Shown here piece after piece: positions 36,041-44,537 of a stretch of DNA of 64,000 bases. The position numbers and the translations under genes were made by a program. Where the stretch lies: assembly GCA_963666755.2 (NCBI GenBank), contig CAXXGW010000005.1, positions 1-64,000 of the forward strand. Reading direction: 5' to 3'. The notes under the pieces were generated by a model, which was not told the DNA's origin, made no database searches, and worked only from the letters and a program-made list of their open reading frames with translations. Positions within the stretch are counted from its first letter, which is position 1; every line of letters begins with the position of its first letter. Source of the stretch: CAXXOK01 sp963666755. GTDB lineage: Bacteria; Bacillota; Clostridia; Christensenellales; Aristaeellaceae.

Positions 36041-36137
36041 GTCAAAGAAACCCGGCAAATCGCGCTCGCCGCATCGCCCTGCGGGCTGTTCACTCGCCAG
36101 TGCCAAAGGCTGCGACATCCGGCTTTGGGCATTGTCC
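36041..36137 (+). repeat. Degenerate structured repeat, family A (copy 5)
   Basis: AAAGAAACCCGGCAAATCGC, CGCCCTGCGGGCTGTTCACT and GCTGCGACATCCGGCTTTGG follow the block order of family A with many changes. Confidence 0.5.
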
Positions 36138-36205
36138 CAATTTAAGCAGGGGTTTCGCCCTGAACGCCCGACAGGAGTTTTTACCCTTAGCTCTTTTTTT
36201 CCCGA

Positions 36206-37324
36206 TCAGTTGGCGACCCGTACCGGCAAAACCAGATACAGGTACTCGTCCCCTTCGACCGGCGAAATCACGCACGGGCTTACGTTCGTATTCATCGAAA
36301 GCATGCAGCACTCGTCGTCGATATTCTTGACCACATCGCTGATGTAGCGGGCGTTGAAGGCAATTTCAATCTCCTCGCCTTCCAGATGCACGCTCAGCTC
36401 CTCCAGCACATCGCCCACCTCGCTCATGGAGGTGATGCGCATGACGTCGTTGGAGGCGCTCATGCGCACAAGGTTATTTTTGCCTTCCCTGGCCATCAGG
36501 CTGGCGCGCTCAATGGCGTCGCAAAGCTCCGCACGCTTGACCGTGACGCGGGTCAGCCATTTTTCCGGCAAAATCTGCCGGTAGTTGATGTACTCGCCCG
36601 CCAGCAGGCTGGTGATGAGCGTCGTTTCCCCAATGACGGCCATCAGGTGCGTCGGGTCCAGATGGAAGGTGACCAGCGCGTCCGGATCATCGTCCATGAT
36701 GCGGCTCATTTCCCCCATCACATGCCCGGGGATGATGGCTTTCAGCTCGTTTACGCCGTCGGGCAGCACAAAATCGGCGTGCATGCGCTGCAGCGCCAGC
36801 CGGAACCCGTCCAGCCCGACCAGCCGCAGTTCCTCCCGGGTCACTTCCATCAGGCAGCCGGTAAGCGTCTGGCGGCTTTCCTGCACCGCGATGGCAAACA
36901 CCACGCGGCCGATCATATCTTTTAGGCGCTTCTGGGGCACGTGCAGCGCGTGCGTGTGCACCAGATCCAGCGTTTTGGGAAACGTGCCCGCGGGCGTGCC
37001 CGTGAGGGTAGAGCGGCTGGAGCCACAGCGCACCGTGGTGGTCAGCTTTTCGTTGGTGGCGATGGTCACCAACCCTTCGGGCAGCTTGCGCGCGATTTCG
37101 GTAAACAGGCGGCCGGGCAAAAGCACCTCGCCCGGTTCCTCCACCTGGGCGCGCACCTGCGCGCAAATGGTCAGCGACCCGTCGGTGCAGGTCAGCTCAA
37201 TGGTATGATCCTCGGCCACGAGCTTCACGCTCTCCAGCACGGGGTTGGCAGGGCGCGCGCTCAGCGCGCGGGTGGCGTTTACCAGGCCCGTAATCAGGTC
37301 CTGGGCGGTGCATTGCAACTTCAA
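36206..37324 (-). CDS. dnaN: DNA polymerase III sliding clamp (beta subunit)
   Basis: 372 residues from a TTG start at 37324, set by GGAGG eight bases upstream. Three clamp domains are visible; typical stretches are ARALSARPANPVLESVKL, GRLFTEIARKLPEG, LTGCLMEVTREELRLVGLDG FRLALQ and the C-terminal DEYLYLVLPVRVAN. The dimeric ring tethers Pol III to DNA. Its 5' side holds the proposed origin. Unlike the usual dnaA-dnaN-recF-gyrB order, none of these partners is adjacent. Confidence 0.96.
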   Translation of the reverse strand: MKLQCTAQDLITGLVNATRALSARPANPVLESVKLVAEDHTIELTCTDGSLTICAQVRAQVEEPGEVLLPGRLFTEIARKLPEGLVTIATNEKLTTTVRCGSSRSTLTGTPAGTFPKTLDLVHTHALHVPQKRLKDMIGRVVFAIAVQESRQTLTGCLMEVTREELRLVGLDGFRLALQRMHADFVLPDGVNELKAIIPGHVMGEMSRIMDDDPDALVTFHLDPTHLMAVIGETTLITSLLAGEYINYRQILPEKWLTRVTVKRAELCDAIERASLMAREGKNNLVRMSASNDVMRITSMSEVGDVLEELSVHLEGEEIEIAFNARYISDVVKNIDDECCMLSMNTNVSPCVISPVEGDEYLYLVLPVRVAN

Positions 37325-37810
37325 ACTGTTCGCCTCCGTATCCCGGATGGTAGTAGTAGGTACTCCGTATTTATCGCAGTAGCAGTAGGGGCTGTGGAAA
37401 CCGTGGAAAACCCGCTTTTAACCCGGCGGGGCTTGAAAAACACCCATGGAAACCCTGTGGACGGTTTGCCTCGGCAAGGCGGGTTTTTCCTTGGCGCGGC
37501 GTCGCGGCGGAGTCTCTGTCTCCATCAGTTCTCTTAAAAAGGGGTAAAATCCTGCCCGGGGCCGGGCGAGCGCGCTGGAAAAGATACATTTAACCCGCCG
37601 CTTTCAGCAATTTTACACAGCCGCACCCTTCGCGCCGGATGCAGGCGGAGCCGTTATCCACGCTTTCCACAGCCGTGGAAAACCCCCCCTGTGCAAAACC
37701 CGACGCAGGCGCGCCGCGGGGTTGCGCGCATCTGTCCACAGGCAACCCGCAGGTTATCCACGGCCGGGGCGGAGTTACGGGTCGGCTACGACAAAGCTGT
37801 TATCCAAAAA
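37325..37810. other. oriC: Candidate replication origin (oriC)
   Basis: DnaA-box-like 9-mers (consensus TTATCCACA) cluster here: TTATCCACG at 37654 and 37754 (exactly 100 bp apart), CTTTCCACA at 37663, CTGTCCACA at 37732, TTATCCAAA at 37799 in the LCP coding end, and on the other strand GTTTCCACA (37393-37401), TTTTCCACG (37402-37410 and 37674-37682). Next to the pair at 37393-37410, reading toward dnaN, come GGGG and the triplets TAG-CAG-TAG-CAG (37377-37388), then an AT-rich patch and TAG x3 (37351-37359). This is the DnaA-box/GC/DnaA-trio layout of the basal unwinding system. Strand switch and nearby parS sites agree. Confidence 0.75.
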
Positions 37811-38698
37811 TTCCGCAAGGATTTGGCGGCAGGCTTCAAAATCCACCTGCCGGGTGCTCATGCCTGCATATTCGATGGGCTGCATGGTGCCGTCCGCCGG
37901 CATTTGCAGGCCCTCCGGCTCGGCACCCGCCACCTGCATGGCGTAGCCCACGGCCTTGAGCATATCGTCCAGCGTCATGTTGGTGCGGCAGAGGTTGCCG
38001 CTTACGCTGTCCAGGATGGAAAGCGCGCCGCTGAGCGTAATGCTGCGGTACTGCTGCGCCAAAGTGGTCAGTACCGTGCGCATGCGGCGGGTGCGGCCCG
38101 CATCGCCGTCGGAACCGACCTTGCGGATGCGCATATAGATGACCGCCGCGTGCCCCGAAAACAGGTAGGTGCCCGCCTTGTCCATGCTGGGGGTGGTCGC
38201 GTCCCGTGCGATGCGGTAACGGTTAAGGTAATCGGCCTCGGCATCGGTCACGGTGATGTTCACGCCGCCCAGCGCGTCGATAATGGTCTGCACGTTATCC
38301 ATGCTGAACAGGATGTACTGATCCACCTTGACGCCAAAATGGGTGCTGATGGTTTTGCAAAGCTCCTCAGGCCCATAGTTTTTGGCGATGTAGGTAATGC
38401 GCCCAATTTGCCCGTCGGGGCGCTGCACCAGCATTTCCCGCATGAAGGTGGTAAACAGCAGGCGTTTGGCGCGCGTGTCGAAGGTGACCATCATCACGCC
38501 GTCGGTATTGCCCAGGTTGGTGGGCTTGGTTTCCCACGTGTCCACACAGGCCAGGAGGTAGTGGTGCTGGCCTTCCAGCGCGGCGGGCAGGGTTTCGTAA
38601 TCCAGCGGGGTAATGGGGCGCGGCGTTTCCGCCAGCGCAACGGGCGCGCAGGCCAGCAAGAGGCAAACCGCGCATAACAGGGATACAAAGCGTTTCAA
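37775..38698 (-). CDS. LytR-CpsA-Psr (LCP) family cell-wall ligase
   Basis: 307 residues from TTG 38698, chosen for the GGGAGGTG site and the signal peptide (KRFVSLLCAVCLLLACAPVALA). LCP-domain features: NTDGVMMVTFD, NVQTIIDALGGVNITVTDAE and FSGHAAVIYMRIRKV followed by GDAGRTRRMRTVLTTL, whose Arg residues bind the polyprenyl pyrophosphate. LCP enzymes attach teichoic acids or capsule to peptidoglycan. The gene is transcribed toward dnaN, and its last codons overlap the edge of the proposed origin. Confidence 0.9.
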   Translation of the reverse strand: MKRFVSLLCAVCLLLACAPVALAETPRPITPLDYETLPAALEGQHHYLLACVDTWETKPTNLGNTDGVMMVTFDTRAKRLLFTTFMREMLVQRPDGQIGRITYIAKNYGPEELCKTISTHFGVKVDQYILFSMDNVQTIIDALGGVNITVTDAEADYLNRYRIARDATTPSMDKAGTYLFSGHAAVIYMRIRKVGSDGDAGRTRRMRTVLTTLAQQYRSITLSGALSILDSVSGNLCRTNMTLDDMLKAVGYAMQVAGAEPEGLQMPADGTMQPIEYAGMSTRQVDFEACRQILAEFLDNSFVVADP

Positions 38699-38956
38699 GG
38701 GATGCACCTCCCGGGCAATACTGCGGCACAGGCCGCTGTGGCAAGGATTCCCCGGCGGAAGGGGGGTTCTCCTCCCGGCAGGGCTTTTTGTTACACAGAA
38801 CAAGGCAGCCGGAGGCGTGCCGACGCGGCCGGGCGTCCGCCCACAGCGCGGCTGGGGGGCGGGGATGCTTTCCCGCGCGGGTAAGCCGCCGGGGCTGCCG
38901 GCGTCAGGGGTTTGTGAGCGTTACAACCGGCCTTTCAGGGGCTTGCATACGGCAAC

Positions 38957-38986
38957 AGAGTAGCACGCGCAGGGGGAAATTGTCAA
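38957..38986 (-). promoter_or_regulatory. Promoter of the LCP gene
   Basis: On the minus strand, TTGACA (38981-38986), 18 nt, TACTCT (38957-38962). It implies a ~250-nt untranslated leader in which I see no known riboswitch. Confidence 0.6.
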
Positions 38987-39022
38987 CGCGCGGTTGAAAT
39001 GCGTGTCGAAAACGTTTCAGCC

Positions 39023-39051
39023 TTGAAAAGCGGGGTTCCGTATGCTATACT
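39023..39051 (+). promoter_or_regulatory. Promoter of pfkA
   Basis: TTGAAA (39023-39028), 17 nt, TATACT (39046-39051). A perfect 9-bp hairpin (GGTTGGAGC-ATT-GCTCCAACC, 39055-39075) lies at the very start of the transcript. Confidence 0.75.
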
Positions 39052-39149
39052 CCGGGTTGGAGCATTGCTCCAACCGCAGGGTTTCCGTGCCGGAAGAGGG
39101 GCCGGTGCGGAATGTTTTCGCCTTAGAACGGGGAGAGGATTGTTTAGGT

Positions 39150-40223
39150 ATGGAAAAGGTCAAACGGATCGGAATTTTAACCAGCGGCGGCGACAGCCCC
39201 GGCATGAACGCCGCGGTGGTGAGCGTGGCGCGCTGCGCATCCCAGAAGGGCCTGGAGCTGATGGGCATCAAGCGCGGCTATAACGGCCTGCTGGGCCTGA
39301 GCGAGAAGCCCGAGGACGATATCGAGTACCTCGATCTGGAAACGGTGCTGGACATCATGGATATGCGCGGCACCTACCTGCGCACCGCGCGCTGCCCGGA
39401 GTTTTACAAGCCCGAAGTGCGCCGTAAGGCTGCGCAGGATTTGCTCAAGCAGGGCATTCAGGCGCTGGTCGTAATCGGCGGGGACGGCAGCTACCACGGC
39501 GCGCTGGAACTGTGCAAGCTGGGCGTGCCCTGCATCGGCATCCCCGGCACCATTGACAACGACCTGAGCTACACCGAGGCGACCCTCGGTTACGATACCG
39601 CCGTGAACGTGTGCGTGGAGGCGGTGCGCTCCATCCGCGCGACCAGCCGCAGCCACGACCGCCCCGCCGTGGTGCAGGTGATGGGCCGCAACTGCGGCGA
39701 TATCGCCATGCGTACCGCCGCGGCCACCGGCGCCGAAATGGTAATCGTACCGGAAATGGAGTGGGATATGGAGGAGCTGGCCGCGCGCCTGCGCTTCCTG
39801 ATTTCCAAGGGCAACACGCGCGCGACGCTGGTCATCAGCGAGCACTGCTGGCATAAAATGAAGCCGTTTAACTGGCGCAAGGTGATTGCCGACAGCGAGC
39901 GCGTGATCCACGACGACGATCCGCTCAACGCCGACCGGCTGGCGCTGGTGCTGAAAATCCTGTGCAAAACCGAGGCGCGCGCCACGGTAATCGGCTACAC
40001 CCAGCGCGGCGCGATCCCCACGGCGTACGACAGCGCCTTTGCCTTTGAGGCGGGCCGCATGGCCGTGGATCTGCTGACCGCGGAGGGCGCGGACTACCGC
40101 AACGGGTACGCCATCGGCGTGCGCGACGGGCGCGTGTACAGCACCGGCTTTGAGGATGCGCTGGACGAAAACCGCAAGAAGTTCTTTGACGAGAATCTCT
40201 ACCATCTGGTCAACACCCTGTAA
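39150..40223 (+). CDS. pfkA: 6-phosphofructokinase
   Basis: 357 residues from ATG 39150 (GGGGAGAGG site). Motifs: ILTSGGDSPGMNAAV for nucleotide binding, VVIGGDGSYHGA, catalytic PGTIDND, VQVMGRNCGDIAMRTA and GYTQRGAIPTAYD. The GGDGS form with Gly after the second Asp is the ATP-dependent type. It makes fructose-1,6-bisphosphate. It is about 40 residues longer than E. coli PfkA, mostly at the C-terminus. Monocistronic, with promoter and terminator both visible. Confidence 0.95.
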   Translation: MEKVKRIGILTSGGDSPGMNAAVVSVARCASQKGLELMGIKRGYNGLLGLSEKPEDDIEYLDLETVLDIMDMRGTYLRTARCPEFYKPEVRRKAAQDLLKQGIQALVVIGGDGSYHGALELCKLGVPCIGIPGTIDNDLSYTEATLGYDTAVNVCVEAVRSIRATSRSHDRPAVVQVMGRNCGDIAMRTAAATGAEMVIVPEMEWDMEELAARLRFLISKGNTRATLVISEHCWHKMKPFNWRKVIADSERVIHDDDPLNADRLALVLKILCKTEARATVIGYTQRGAIPTAYDSAFAFEAGRMAVDLLTAEGADYRNGYAIGVRDGRVYSTGFEDALDENRKKFFDENLYHLVNTL

Positions 40224-40254
40224 CAGGGCGTCGGGCAGGGGCAGAAACGTTGTC

Positions 40255-40288
40255 AAACCCGGGCGGGGAGCAATTCCTGCCCGGGTTT
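40255..40288 (+). terminator. Terminator of pfkA
   Basis: AACCCGGGC pairs with GCCCGGGTT, followed by TTG, 32 nt after the pfkA stop. Confidence 0.75.
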
Positions 40289-40309
40289 TGCGTATGGATA
40301 ACGGAAAAA

Positions 40310-40900
40310 AGAGGAGGTGCAGGAGGCACTGCCTCCTGCCGGGGCATGGGGTGGAACCCCATACCCCGCGCCGCAGCGCCTAACGGTAAGTGAGCGAACA
40401 GCCCGAAGGGCTATGAGGCGAACGGCAGTAGCGGGTTGTAAAGATCAGCAATCAGAATATCGGAGGTGCAGGAGGCGCCGCCTCCTGCCGGTGGCTACTT
40501 CGCCGCAGGCGGGGCGTGAAACAGGCAGGCAAGCGACAGCGCAGCCTGCGCCGTCGGGGTTGTCGAAAAACCGGCAAGGGGACACCGCCGTTCGCCTCAT
40601 AGCGCCTGCGGCGCTGTTCGCTCACTTTCGCAAAGGCGCTGCGGCGTAAGGCTTTGGGGTTCCACCCCAAACCCCGGCAGGAGGCATTGCCTCCTGCACC
40701 TCCGCTTTTGGGCAATTCTGGACAGCGCAGCCCGCGCCGTTGGGGCTGCCGAAAAACCGGCAAGGGGACACCGCCGTTCGCCTCATAGCGCCTGCGGCGC
40801 TGTTCGCTCACTTTCGCAAATGCGCTGCGGCGTAAGGCTTTGGGGTTCCACCCCAAACCCCGGCAGGAGGCATTGCCTCCCGCACCTCCTCTTTTGGGCA
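40310..40900. repeat. Structured intergenic repeat, family A (copies 6-8 plus a side block)
   Basis: One reverse copy (40312-40440), a reverse side block with ACTTCGCCGCAGGCGGGGCG (40460-40545), then two direct copies (40558-40705 and 40744-40893) offset by 186 bp and nearly identical. Each contains self-complementary AGCGCCTGCGGCGCT, GGGGTTCCACCCC and GCAGGAGGCATTGCCTCC hairpins. The region fills the pfkA-HAD gap, and no gene is credible in it. Confidence 0.9.
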
Positions 40901-41002
40901 ATTCTGGACAGCGCAACCTGCGCCGTTTACAACCCCGCCCGCCTATGGTAAGATGGACGCCGGAAACAGGATTGCGCCCGTTCGGGCTCAGGGGAGGAAA
41001 CC

Positions 41003-41710
41003 ATGCGCTATACCTTGCTGCTGGCTGATGCGGACGGCACGCTGTTTGATTTTCACGCGGGCGAGCGCGTCGCGCTGACGGAAACCTTCGCCGCCTTTGG
41101 CGTGCCGGTGGACGATGCCATCGCTGCCCTGTACAGCCGGGTAAACCTGAGCCATTGGAAACGGCTGGAGCGCGGCGAAACCACCCAGCCGCGCCTGCGG
41201 GTGGAACGGTTTGCCGACTGTGTGCGCGAGCTGCGCGCGCTGGGCCTGCCCGCGCCGGACGCCGCACCCGAAGCACTCAGCGAAGCGTTTATCGAGGCGC
41301 TGGGCCGCCAGCGGGTGCCGATGCCGGGGGCGGAAGCGTTCTTAAAAAGGGTTTCCGCCGTGCTGCCGGTGTACCTGGTGACTAACGGCATCGCCCGGGT
41401 GCAGCGCGGCCGGTTTGAACACAGCGAGCTTCGGCCTTACCTGCGCGATCTGCTGATCAGTGAGGAGCTGGGGCATTTCAAGCCAGACCCCTTTATGGTG
41501 CTGGAGGCGATGCGCCGCGCGGGCGTGGACGACCCCCGGCAAACAGTGCTGCTGGGCGACAGCGTAAGCGCCGACATCGGCGCGGCCAACAACGCCGGTA
41601 TTGACAGCATCCTGCTGACCAACGGCCAGCCCGCCCCCGACCCCTGCCCGGCTACTTTTGCCGCGGGCACGCTTGCACAGGCAGCCGACTGGCTGCTTTT
41701 ACGGGAATAG
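41003..41710 (+). CDS. HAD-superfamily hydrolase, YjjG-type nucleotidase
   Basis: 235 residues from ATG 41003 with GGGGAGGAAACC. HAD motif I is LLLADADGTLFDF, where the first Asp of DADGT is the nucleophile; motif II is VYLVTNG; motif III Lys lies in ELGHFKPDPFMV; motif IV is LLGDSVSADIGAANNAG. The C1-cap and the LFDF tail to motif I resemble YjjG pyrimidine 5'-nucleotidases that clear non-canonical dNMPs. The substrate is inferred from the family. Confidence 0.85.
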   Translation: MRYTLLLADADGTLFDFHAGERVALTETFAAFGVPVDDAIAALYSRVNLSHWKRLERGETTQPRLRVERFADCVRELRALGLPAPDAAPEALSEAFIEALGRQRVPMPGAEAFLKRVSAVLPVYLVTNGIARVQRGRFEHSELRPYLRDLLISEELGHFKPDPFMVLEAMRRAGVDDPRQTVLLGDSVSADIGAANNAGIDSILLTNGQPAPDPCPATFAAGTLAQAADWLLLRE

Positions 41711-41743
41711 ACCGCCGCGCCTTGCGGCAAAGCGCCGCCCTGC

Positions 41744-41772
41744 TTGCGTTTTCAGCCGGAATTGGGTACAAT
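41744..41772 (+). promoter_or_regulatory. Promoter of the frr-uppS-cdsA operon
   Basis: TTGCGT (41744-41749), 17 nt, TACAAT (41767-41772), about 46 nt upstream of frr. Confidence 0.7.
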
Positions 41773-41817
41773 AGGCGCAAGCGTATCGGGCATGTAATAA
41801 GGAAAGGTGGTATCCCG

Positions 41818-42375
41818 ATGTATCAGGAAGTCATAACGGCCGCAAAAGAAAAGATGCAGAAAACCAACAGCGTTCTGCAGGCCGAGCTGCGCACCATCCG
41901 CGCCGGGCGGGCCAACCCGCAGCTGCTGGACCGCGTGATGGTGGATTATTACGGCGTGCAGACGCCCCTGCCCCAGATGGGCAACGTCAACTCCCCGGAG
42001 CCCCGGATGCTGCTCATCAGCGTGTGGGATCAGAAAGCCCTGCCGCTGGTGGAAAAAGCCATCCAGAAAAGCGATCTGGGGCTGAACCCCTCCAACGACG
42101 GCAAGGTGATCCGCCTGATGATTCCGGAACTGACGGAAGAGCGCCGTAAGGACCTGACCAAGCAGGTGCATAAAGCCAGCGAAGAGGCGAAGGTGGCGAT
42201 CCGTTCCATCCGCCGCGAGGCGATGGAGCAGTTCAAAAAACTGCAAAAGGACAGTAAAATTACCGAGGACGAGCAGTCCAAGGCCGAAAAGAAGATGCAG
42301 GACGCGACCGACGAAGCCATCAAGGCCGTGGACGATCTGGCCGCCAAGAAGGAAAAGGAAATCATGGAAGTATGA
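41818..42375 (+). CDS. frr: Ribosome recycling factor
   Basis: 185 residues, the standard length, from ATG 41818 (AAGGAAAGGTGG site). Family stretches: LRTIRAGRANPQLLDRVMVD YYG, ISVWDQKALPLVEKAI, GLNPSNDGKVIRLMIPELTE ERRKDL and VAIRSIRREAMEQFKKL. With EF-G it splits post-termination ribosomes. First gene of frr-orf-uppS-cdsA; its usual partner pyrH is elsewhere (29.7 kb). Confidence 0.97.
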   Translation: MYQEVITAAKEKMQKTNSVLQAELRTIRAGRANPQLLDRVMVDYYGVQTPLPQMGNVNSPEPRMLLISVWDQKALPLVEKAIQKSDLGLNPSNDGKVIRLMIPELTEERRKDLTKQVHKASEEAKVAIRSIRREAMEQFKKLQKDSKITEDEQSKAEKKMQDATDEAIKAVDDLAAKKEKEIMEV

Positions 42376-42417
42376 TCCGCAGCCGCGCGCACCGCGCGCC
42401 CGCAGGGGGCGGCCGCA

Positions 42418-42795
42418 ATGGAAAAAACGTTTGACCATCTGCTGGGGCTGAGCGCCCGCAGCGCATTGGCGATCCTGGCGGGGTACGGCATCACGGGCGT
42501 GCGCGTGTCGCTCACGGGCGCACCCCCCCGCACGCCCGGCAAGGCCTTGCCGGAAACGCAGCCCCCGCCCGCGCGCCTGACCGCACTGGAGGCGCTGGGC
42601 CGCCAGTTTTCCGTCGGCGACGACGAGGACGAGGACGCATCCCCGAGCGCCGCGCCGGACCCGCTGTACCCTGATCTGGACCCCATCCTCGACGGCGATG
42701 TGCTTACGGAAGCGCGCGTGGTGGCCGTGCGGGAGGATGGGCGCCGCCTGATAGTGGCGCGTTTTCGCGTGGGCGACCCCAAACCTGCCCGGTAG
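42418..42795 (+). CDS. Small hypothetical protein between frr and uppS
   Basis: 125 residues from ATG 42418, with only a modest AGGGGG site. The N-terminus is EKTFDHLLGLSARSALAILA GYG, then a Pro-rich stretch, an acidic patch (GDDEDEDAS) and a C-terminal beta-like segment (DVLTEARVVAVREDGRRLIV). It has the same codon bias as its neighbours and lies 42 nt after frr and 59 nt before uppS. No family recognised. It is probably real because of its position, but could be lineage-specific. Confidence 0.6.
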   Translation: MEKTFDHLLGLSARSALAILAGYGITGVRVSLTGAPPRTPGKALPETQPPPARLTALEALGRQFSVGDDEDEDASPSAAPDPLYPDLDPILDGDVLTEARVVAVREDGRRLIVARFRVGDPKPAR

Positions 42796-42854
42796 CCGCC
42801 GGGCCAACAACCGGCCCCGCGCGCGGCGTGCGCCCGGCCAAGGAGGCACCCGCC

Positions 42855-43586
42855 ATGAAGGACCTGAACCTCGACCCGCAACGCCTGCCGCGGCATGTGG
42901 GCATCATCATGGATGGCAACGGCCGCTGGGCTAAGAAGCACAAGTTGCTGGTGGCGCTGGGGCACCGCGCGGGCACCGAAGCCCTGCGGGAGATCATCCG
43001 CAACAGCAGCGACATCGGCATTCAGGCCCTGTCGCTGTACGCGTTTTCCACCGAAAACTGGAGCCGCTCCAAAACCGAGGTGGACGCGCTGATGGGCCTG
43101 CTGCTGGAGTTTTTCCGCAGCGAAATTGACGAGCTGGACGCCAAAAAGGTGCGTATCCTGATCCTGGGGGAGAAGGACAAGCTGCCGGACGCGCAGCGCG
43201 AGGCGCTGCACACGGCCGAAACCCGCACCGCCCATAACAAGGGGCTTAAACTGAACATCGCCATCAACTACGGCGGCCGGGCGGAACTGACCCGCGCGGC
43301 GCGGTGCATCGCGCAGGCTGCGGTCAGGGGCGAGCTGGATCCGGATAGCGTGGATGAATCGACGGTGGAGCACTACCTCTACACCGCGGGCCTGCCGGAT
43401 GTGGATTTGCTGATCCGCACCAGCGGGGAGATGCGGCTGTCCGGCTTTATGCTGTGGCAGTGCGCCTATGCCGAGTTTTTATTCCCCAAAAAGCTGTGGC
43501 CGGATTTTACCCTGCAGGATTACCATGCCTGCCTGGCGGAATACCAGCAGCGGGACCGCCGCTTCGGAGGCCGGGCCGATGCGTAA
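42855..43586 (+). CDS. uppS: Undecaprenyl diphosphate synthase (cis-prenyltransferase)
   Basis: 243 residues from ATG 42855 after AAGGAGG. Catalytic Asp20 is in GIIMDGNGRWAKK. Other blocks are GHRAGTEALREII, LYAFSTENWSRSKTEVDALM and the C-terminal DLLIRTSGEMRLSGFMLWQC AYAEF, in which the usual Asn of RLSNF is Gly. It makes the C55 carrier for peptidoglycan and surface glycans, so it supplies the GtrB-like and LCP enzymes of this window. Confidence 0.96.
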   Translation: MKDLNLDPQRLPRHVGIIMDGNGRWAKKHKLLVALGHRAGTEALREIIRNSSDIGIQALSLYAFSTENWSRSKTEVDALMGLLLEFFRSEIDELDAKKVRILILGEKDKLPDAQREALHTAETRTAHNKGLKLNIAINYGGRAELTRAARCIAQAAVRGELDPDSVDESTVEHYLYTAGLPDVDLLIRTSGEMRLSGFMLWQCAYAEFLFPKKLWPDFTLQDYHACLAEYQQRDRRFGGRADA

Positions 43587-43625
43587 CGCCCTGTGTCCGC
43601 CGATTTTGCGAAGGAAGGTGCCCAC

Positions 43626-44450
43626 ATGACGCAGAGAATTGTGACCGGCGCGCTGTTGCTGCTTGCGCTGGCGGCCGTGCTGATTCTGGGCGGCTGGTAT
43701 TTTGCCGTAACGGCGTTTATTGCCGTAACCCTGTGTATTTATGAAGAGCTGCGGGCTTTGCGCCAGAGCGGCCACCACCCCGTGAGCTGGACCAGCTACG
43801 CAACGCTGGCCGTGAGCGTGCCGCTGATGATGTACTACAGCTCCGTGGTCATTATCCCGACGCTTACGATCATCAGCTTTTTTGTGCTGCTGGTGGTAAT
43901 GCGCCGCGAGGAACCGGCCCTGAACGATGTCATGGTCAGCGTGCTTCCGATGCTGACGCTGGTACTGCCCGGCATGTGCCTGTTCGGCATTCTGGATACG
44001 TCGCTCAGGCGCATGCAGGCGATGCTTTTAACGCTGGTGTTCGCCATCGCCGTCGGGGGCGATACCTTTGCCCTGTTTGCGGGCACGTGGATCGGCGGCA
44101 AAAAGCTGTGCCCCAAGATCAGCCCGCACAAGACGGTCGCGGGCGCGGTGGGTGGGCTGGTGGGCAGCATCCTGCTGGCGTGGCTGGTGGGGTTCGCGTT
44201 CGCCCGGTTTTTGCCGACGCAGGCGTTCCCGCCGATGTGGGCCAACGTGCTGGTAGGGCTGGTGGGCGGCGTCGCCGCGCAGATGGGCGACCTGTTTGCC
44301 AGCATGGTCAAGCGCTATTGCGGCGTGAAGGATTTCGGCACGCTGTTTCCCGGCCACGGCGGCATGCTGGACCGGATGGACAGCATCCTGTTTGCGTCGA
44401 TTATCGTCTACAGCTACCGGGTGCTGATTTTAACCTACTGGATGCCGTAA
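43626..44450 (+). CDS. cdsA: Phosphatidate cytidylyltransferase
   Basis: 274 residues from ATG 43626 (AAGGAAGGTG site) with about eight helices. The CdsA signature is GDLFASMVKRYCGVKDFGTL FPGHGGMLDRMDS, including the invariant Lys-Asp and HGG-x-x-DR residues. It makes CDP-diacylglycerol. Last gene of the operon, closed by a strong terminator; dxr and rseP, its usual followers, are 18 kb away. Confidence 0.95.
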   Translation: MTQRIVTGALLLLALAAVLILGGWYFAVTAFIAVTLCIYEELRALRQSGHHPVSWTSYATLAVSVPLMMYYSSVVIIPTLTIISFFVLLVVMRREEPALNDVMVSVLPMLTLVLPGMCLFGILDTSLRRMQAMLLTLVFAIAVGGDTFALFAGTWIGGKKLCPKISPHKTVAGAVGGLVGSILLAWLVGFAFARFLPTQAFPPMWANVLVGLVGGVAAQMGDLFASMVKRYCGVKDFGTLFPGHGGMLDRMDSILFASIIVYSYRVLILTYWMP

Positions 44451-44460
44451 ACGCGGCCAT

Positions 44461-44504
44461 CGCGGGGGAGTCCGGGGGCTACGCCCCGGGCTCCCCCGCG
44501 TTTT
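44461..44504 (+). terminator. Terminator after cdsA
   Basis: CGCGGGGGAG pairs with CTCCCCCGCG, with an inner CCGGGGGC/GCCCCGGG hairpin, followed by TTTTA. Confidence 0.9.
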
Positions 44505-44537
44505 ACCCACCATTGCCGTTTTAAGGAGGGGTTGCCC

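Noticed and set aside
38699..38950. c-di-AMP or other riboswitch in the long LCP leader
   Set aside because: No recognisable aptamer core; GC-rich sequence gives many chance stems.
40452..41276. A 274-codon minus-strand frame with repeated peptide units (NGGVPLPVFRQ)
   Set aside because: It is a translation of the family A DNA repeats and part of the HAD gene's opposite strand; there is no ribosome site, and other repeat copies do not keep the frame.
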